From contig JBCDMA010000126.1 in NCBI GenBank assembly GCA_038744645.1, positions 1 through 10,730 on the forward strand: a stretch of DNA of 10,730 bases, read 5' to 3'. Position 1 is the first letter of the stretch; the number at the start of each line of letters is the position of its first letter. Of the stretch, positions 7,489-10,730 are shown piece after piece. The position numbers and the translations under genes are program-made. The notes under the pieces are model-generated. The model did no database searches and had not been told where the DNA came from. It saw only the letters and a list, made by a program, of their open reading frames with translations. The DNA comes from Glaciecola sp038744645. GTDB taxonomy: Bacteria; Pseudomonadota; Gammaproteobacteria; Enterobacterales; Alteromonadaceae.

Positions 7489-10041
7489 TTAGTAGATAGC
7501 CCTGAGTTCAATGCCGAAGGTTCGTGGATCATTGACATTGAAGGTTTGCGAGGTTCCGACTAGCGGTTCGATCAATCCTGTAGCCGAATTGACTCTTGCC
7601 GTGTTGATGCGCGTTGCAACTCGCTCATCGAAAAGGTTGTCTGCAAATAGCGATACTTCAATAGAGCCAAAGTTGTAACCAATGCGACCATTTACAAGTA
7701 AGAAGCTGTCCGTTTCATTTTCTTCGAGATTGGTAACGTCTGAAAACTGAGAGCTAGTATAGGCAGCGTTTGCACTTGCGAAAAAACCATTGTCGGCTTC
7801 GTAAACAAATCCTGTTGCAGCGGTAAACCTTGGAGCTGCTGGAAATTCATTGCCTACAAGGTTTTGGAACGGGCCTGTAGCGGCGAACGGAAAATCCTCG
7901 AATTCTGTTTCAAGTACACCTATTGACGCAAATACATCGAGGCCTTTCCGGATGGTTATCTGGGCACTGGCCTCCAGGCCGTATAACGAAGACTCTCCTG
8001 CATTCAAGGTTTCATCATCCAGCACTGTGCCCGACGCAAGTATGCGAACCTGCTGATCGGTCCAATCAGTGTAGAAAGCGTTAGCGTTGAACACAAGATT
8101 AGCCAATTGAGGCCATTCTGACCGTAAGGCGAATTCATAATTGGTGACAAATTCAGGGTCGAAAGTTCGAACCTCTGTAATACCGGGATTAGATGATGGT
8201 GTAAATACAAATGCACCGCCAGCGCGATAGCCACGAGCAATGGTGAAAGAGACCGAACGGAATTCATCCAGGTCGTATTTAATGCTGGCACGAGGCAGAA
8301 AGGCACTATAATCCGCTTCTCGTGTAGGTTCAGTATTGTTTGGAACAATGAAAGTACAGGGTAATCCACCTAAACCGGGTATAAATGGGGCGATGATGCA
8401 TGTTTCCGGAATAGACACAGTGGAAGAAGAGTTGTTAAAAACGATGCTCTCGTCGTCATATCGTGCGCCAATATTAAGCGATAGTCGTTCTGTAATATCG
8501 TAGGACAAATCAAAAAAGACGGCGACGTTCTCGGTATCATTAGCAGTGGATGAGGTCGCGGCCAATATCGAATCCTCCGGAACCACAGGGAGACCGACCA
8601 ATAATGGTGAAAACGTAAAGATGGAATCGGTGCTTCGGTGTTGATCGAAATAGTAAGCGCCAAACCATCCGGAAAAACGATCATAGTCAAATGCCGCCCG
8701 AACCTCGCCCGAGTGCACTTCGGCCTCCGATTCGCCATCACTGCCTATACCAAGGTCGAGAACGGACTGGGTGTCTTCGTATGTCCCTATCACTATGAGC
8801 GTCCAACTATCAGAAAGGTCATAAGAGGTATCTACCGTAAAACTGCGCACTTCAGTATCAATAAGGCGATTGAAATCGCCAAAGGTCTGTTCGCCAAAGA
8901 TCGAGAAGTTTGCCGCGGCTGGGTCAACCGGGTCGGGTGGCACAATACCGTTCACACTGCCATTTTTTGTGTCGATGTAATTTGATATCAGCTCGACGCG
9001 CAAACCTTCCAAACTCGTTGGCTCTATCAATAGCTTGCTGCGAAGTGTAAGCGCTTCTTCTACTCTGGCGGAACGGTCGCGAACAATATCGCGAATACCA
9101 TAGTCGGCTTCGCGGTAGTCGGCAGCAATTCGGAAGGCTACCTGATCTTCAACAATCGGTCCGGTGACCATACCGGAGAACTGCTGAAGGTCCTGATTTC
9201 CAAAGATGGCTAGACCTGCGGCTCCGAAATCGTATTCGGGATCCGCTGTGTTGATAACAATGGCTCCCGCCAGAGCGTTACGGCCCTGAATGGTTGATAG
9301 CGGGCCGCGTAAGATTTCAACCTGCGCGATATCCCATAAATTGCTGGCACCTCCAAGAGCAACTTCAGAGACTGGAGCCGAGTCCACATAAACCTGAGAG
9401 GTTTGTCCTTCGCCAGCGAAGCCAACACCACCTAGCTGTATCCCCCTCACAGACAAACCTGCCAGCGAGCTTTGACCAAATGTTGAAACATTGGGGGTTC
9501 TAAGCAGAATATCTTCGACATTAAAGAGCTGTTGATTTTGAATGTCGTCCGCCGTGATAACGGAAACAGAGGTTTGTGTTTCTTGCACTGTCAGATTTCG
9601 CTTTGTGCCAGTAACGCGGATTACCTCCACATTCCGAACCACTGAGTCATCTTGATCAGATTGTTCTGTTACTGGTGGCGATAAGTCTTTTAGCTTTGTT
9701 TTTATTACAACACCTCTCTCGGTCATAATGTAGGTCAGCTCAGTATCCAAAAGAAGGGCATCTAGCGCTTGTTTCAACGAAAACTCACCTTTTAAAGCTG
9801 GAGCTTGTTTATCTTCGACCAATGAGCTTGAGCTCAAAATGGGTATGCCAAAGGCTTGAGAGATCGCAAAAATGGATTCACCAAGAGAAGCATAATTGAG
9901 ATCAATGGATAGAATTTGATTTGTTGCTTTGAATTCAGATTGCTCTGCCTGCACAGTGACGGCTGCAGAGAGTATAAACAGCGCCAAAGCGATCGTGACA
10001 GCCCAAGTCTGTCGAGCAAAGTTTCGTGGTTGTGTAAGCAT
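7489..10041 (-). CDS. TonB-dependent receptor with N-terminal STN signalling domain (second cassette)
   Basis: Complete 850-residue receptor. Residues 1-32 are a signal peptide (hydrophobic WAVTIALALFILSAAVTV, cleavage after VQA). STN spans about 41-118, followed by a charged linker. The TonB-box-like EVIRVTGTKR is at 139-148. The plug spans about 150-270, with VEILRGPLSTIQGRNALAGA at 241-260. The barrel ends in DPRTFGIELRAIY, whose terminal aromatic residue is the usual outer-membrane assembly signal. YGLEASAQI and ADNLFDERV are typical of ferric-siderophore-type receptors. ATG at 10041 is preferred because it gives a clean signal peptide and has AGGGA just upstream; a TTG at 10113 would add 24 residues that spoil the signal sequence. 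The FecR gene 91 bp upstream and the STN domain point to receptor-to-FecR signalling. An iron chelate is the likeliest cargo, but this is inference. It is shorter than, and only distantly similar to, the receptor at 1-3281. Confidence 0.95.
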   Translation of the reverse strand: MLTQPRNFARQTWAVTIALALFILSAAVTVQAEQSEFKATNQILSIDLNYASLGESIFAISQAFGIPILSSSSLVEDKQAPALKGEFSLKQALDALLLDTELTYIMTERGVVIKTKLKDLSPPVTEQSDQDDSVVRNVEVIRVTGTKRNLTVQETQTSVSVITADDIQNQQLFNVEDILLRTPNVSTFGQSSLAGLSVRGIQLGGVGFAGEGQTSQVYVDSAPVSEVALGGASNLWDIAQVEILRGPLSTIQGRNALAGAIVINTADPEYDFGAAGLAIFGNQDLQQFSGMVTGPIVEDQVAFRIAADYREADYGIRDIVRDRSARVEEALTLRSKLLIEPTSLEGLRVELISNYIDTKNGSVNGIVPPDPVDPAAANFSIFGEQTFGDFNRLIDTEVRSFTVDTSYDLSDSWTLIVIGTYEDTQSVLDLGIGSDGESEAEVHSGEVRAAFDYDRFSGWFGAYYFDQHRSTDSIFTFSPLLVGLPVVPEDSILAATSSTANDTENVAVFFDLSYDITERLSLNIGARYDDESIVFNNSSSTVSIPETCIIAPFIPGLGGLPCTFIVPNNTEPTREADYSAFLPRASIKYDLDEFRSVSFTIARGYRAGGAFVFTPSSNPGITEVRTFDPEFVTNYEFALRSEWPQLANLVFNANAFYTDWTDQQVRILASGTVLDDETLNAGESSLYGLEASAQITIRKGLDVFASIGVLETEFEDFPFAATGPFQNLVGNEFPAAPRFTAATGFVYEADNGFFASANAAYTSSQFSDVTNLEENETDSFLLVNGRIGYNFGSIEVSLFADNLFDERVATRINTARVNSATGLIEPLVGTSQTFNVNDPRTFGIELRAIY

Positions 10042-10045
10042 GGTT

Positions 10046-10050
10046 TCCCT
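10046..10050 (-). promoter_or_regulatory. Ribosome binding site deciding the start of the second receptor
   Basis: Minus-strand AGGGA (within AAAGGGAAACC) lies four bases before ATG 10041. The alternative TTG at 10113 lies upstream of the Fur-like palindrome and lacks a plausible signal peptide, so translation from 10041 is favoured. Confidence 0.7.
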
Positions 10051-10067
10051 TTCGTCTTGTTTTAATG

Positions 10068-10086
10068 AATGCGTTATATTCGCATT
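10068..10086. promoter_or_regulatory. Fur-like palindromic operator before the second receptor gene
   Basis: AATGCGTTATATTCGCATT has perfect 6-bp inverted arms (AATGCG/CGCATT) and matches 11 of 18 defined positions of the Fur pattern. It ends 26 nt before the receptor ATG and overlaps a candidate -10 box. The half-site ATTCGCATTT (10078-10087) is the exact reverse complement of AAATGCGAAT in the site at 3310-3331. Fur or another dyad-binding regulator could act here. Confidence 0.5.
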
Positions 10087-10102
10087 TACATTAACAAGAC
10101 AA
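10073..10102 (-). promoter_or_regulatory. Candidate sigma-70 promoter in the FecR-receptor gap
   Basis: On the minus strand TTGTCT (10102-10097) is followed after 18 nt by TATAAC (10078-10073), a 4/6 plus 5/6 match to sigma-70 boxes. The -10 lies within the palindrome at 10068-10086, so binding there would block it. This would let the receptor be transcribed separately from the upstream FecR gene. Confidence 0.4.
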
Positions 10103-10132
10103 TCCGACAGCAAAAGGTGAACCCAGTTATTG

Positions 10133-10730
10133 TCAGTTATTTCCTAACTGTTTGATTTTAATATGATATGGATCGCTATAATCCAACTGCACCGGGTACA
10201 GTTTTGTGAGCGTGAACAACATTGAATCAATGTCATTAAGATTAAATGAAACATTGATTTTGTTATTGAGCATTTCATCGTCAATGCCTTCCAAGGTGAT
10301 CTCTGTATCGGAGAATCGATTAGCGTCTGCAATAACTTCACTTAAGGTAGCGCCTTGATAGAACACCATATCCTGCCGCCATGCACCGATTCGCTCCGGG
10401 TTTACGCTGGTTACCGTTGACAACCCAGAGTGACTGGTCGCGGATATCTTCTGCCCTATATGCAGGACTTCATTGCCAATCAGGCCTGACGGCTTATTGT
10501 TTAACACCAATGGATAACTGACCTTGACGCTACCTTCAGATACACCCACTCGTGCAATACCACCGTTGTGACGCACTTCGAAAACAGTGCCCAAAGCCTC
10601 AGCAGTCAGTGAACCGGTTTTGACAAGAAAGGGGCGGTTAGGATCATGGCTGACTTCAAACAAGACGGCACCCTGATTCAAAACCACAAGACGTTCGTTC
10701 GCGTCAAATTGCACGATTACTTCGGTATCA
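10133..10730 (-). CDS. FecR-type regulator, second cassette (5' part outside window)
   Basis: The reading frame enters from the right edge and ends at TGA 10133, giving the last 198 residues. It holds most of the periplasmic FecR domain (FDANERLVVLNQGAVLFEV, DPNRPFLVKTG, EALGTVFEVRHNGG) and the C-terminal STN-like domain beginning near GAWRQDMVFYQGATLSEV. The cytoplasmic sigma-binding domain and membrane helix, roughly the first 120-150 residues judging from the 346-residue homologue at 3388-4428, lie beyond the window. The two FecR proteins are clearly paralogous, sharing for example YPLVLNNKPSGLI versus FPYMLRSKPTSLV and the GAWR junction. A GTG at 10714 is internal to the domain and not the true start. 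The receptor gene follows after 91 bp. An ECF sigma gene is expected further right, but this cannot be seen. Confidence 0.9.
   Translation of the reverse strand, partial: DTEVIVQFDANERLVVLNQGAVLFEVSHDPNRPFLVKTGSLTAEALGTVFEVRHNGGIARVGVSEGSVKVSYPLVLNNKPSGLIGNEVLHIGQKISATSHSGLSTVTSVNPERIGAWRQDMVFYQGATLSEVIADANRFSDTEITLEGIDDEMLNNKINVSFNLNDIDSMLFTLTKLYPVQLDYSDPYHIKIKQLGNN

Noticed and set aside
10042..10113. TTG at 10113 as start of the second receptor
   Set aside because: It would put 24 extra residues before a good signal peptide and place the promoter and palindrome inside the gene. ATG 10041 has a Shine-Dalgarno and a typical signal sequence.

Overview
The window looks like chromosomal DNA from a motile, Gram-negative, probably marine gammaproteobacterium (Alteromonadales/Cellvibrionales-like). 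This rests on moderate GC, two TonB-dependent receptors with N-terminal signalling domains, FecI/FecR-type regulators, Fur-like operators and a chemoreceptor behind a sigma-28 type promoter. The taxonomic guess is inference; no rRNA or species marker is present.

Layout. Positions 1-5000 (minus strand) hold a cell-surface-signalling cassette in transcription order: an ECF sigma factor (4431-5000), its FecR-type inner-membrane regulator (3388-4428) and a very large TonB-dependent receptor that begins at 3281 and runs off the left edge (1093 codons visible, no stop). Positions 5001-5400 are a 400-bp divergent regulatory region. It holds a near-consensus Fur box, a good FliA (sigma-28) promoter, a palindrome over that promoter's -10 element and a weak ECF-like promoter. 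Positions 5401-7407 (plus strand) encode a soluble FIST-domain chemoreceptor. Positions 7489-10730 (minus strand) hold a second cassette: a FecR paralogue, cut by the right edge, followed by an 850-residue TonB-dependent receptor with its own signalling domain. Its sigma factor would be expected just outside the window.

How the parts fit. In the Fec/Fox/Pup paradigm a loaded outer-membrane receptor signals through its periplasmic STN domain to FecR, which frees the ECF sigma factor to transcribe the receptor operon. Both cassettes carry the parts for this. In addition, each FecR-to-receptor gap contains a Fur-like palindrome at nearly the same distance (26 and 28 nt) from the receptor start codon, sharing the 10-mer AAATGCGAAT. 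This suggests that the receptors also have their own iron-responsive control. The FIST chemoreceptor sits between the cassettes on the other strand and appears to belong to the flagellar/chemotaxis regulon. A link between its ligand and the neighbouring uptake systems is possible but unproven.
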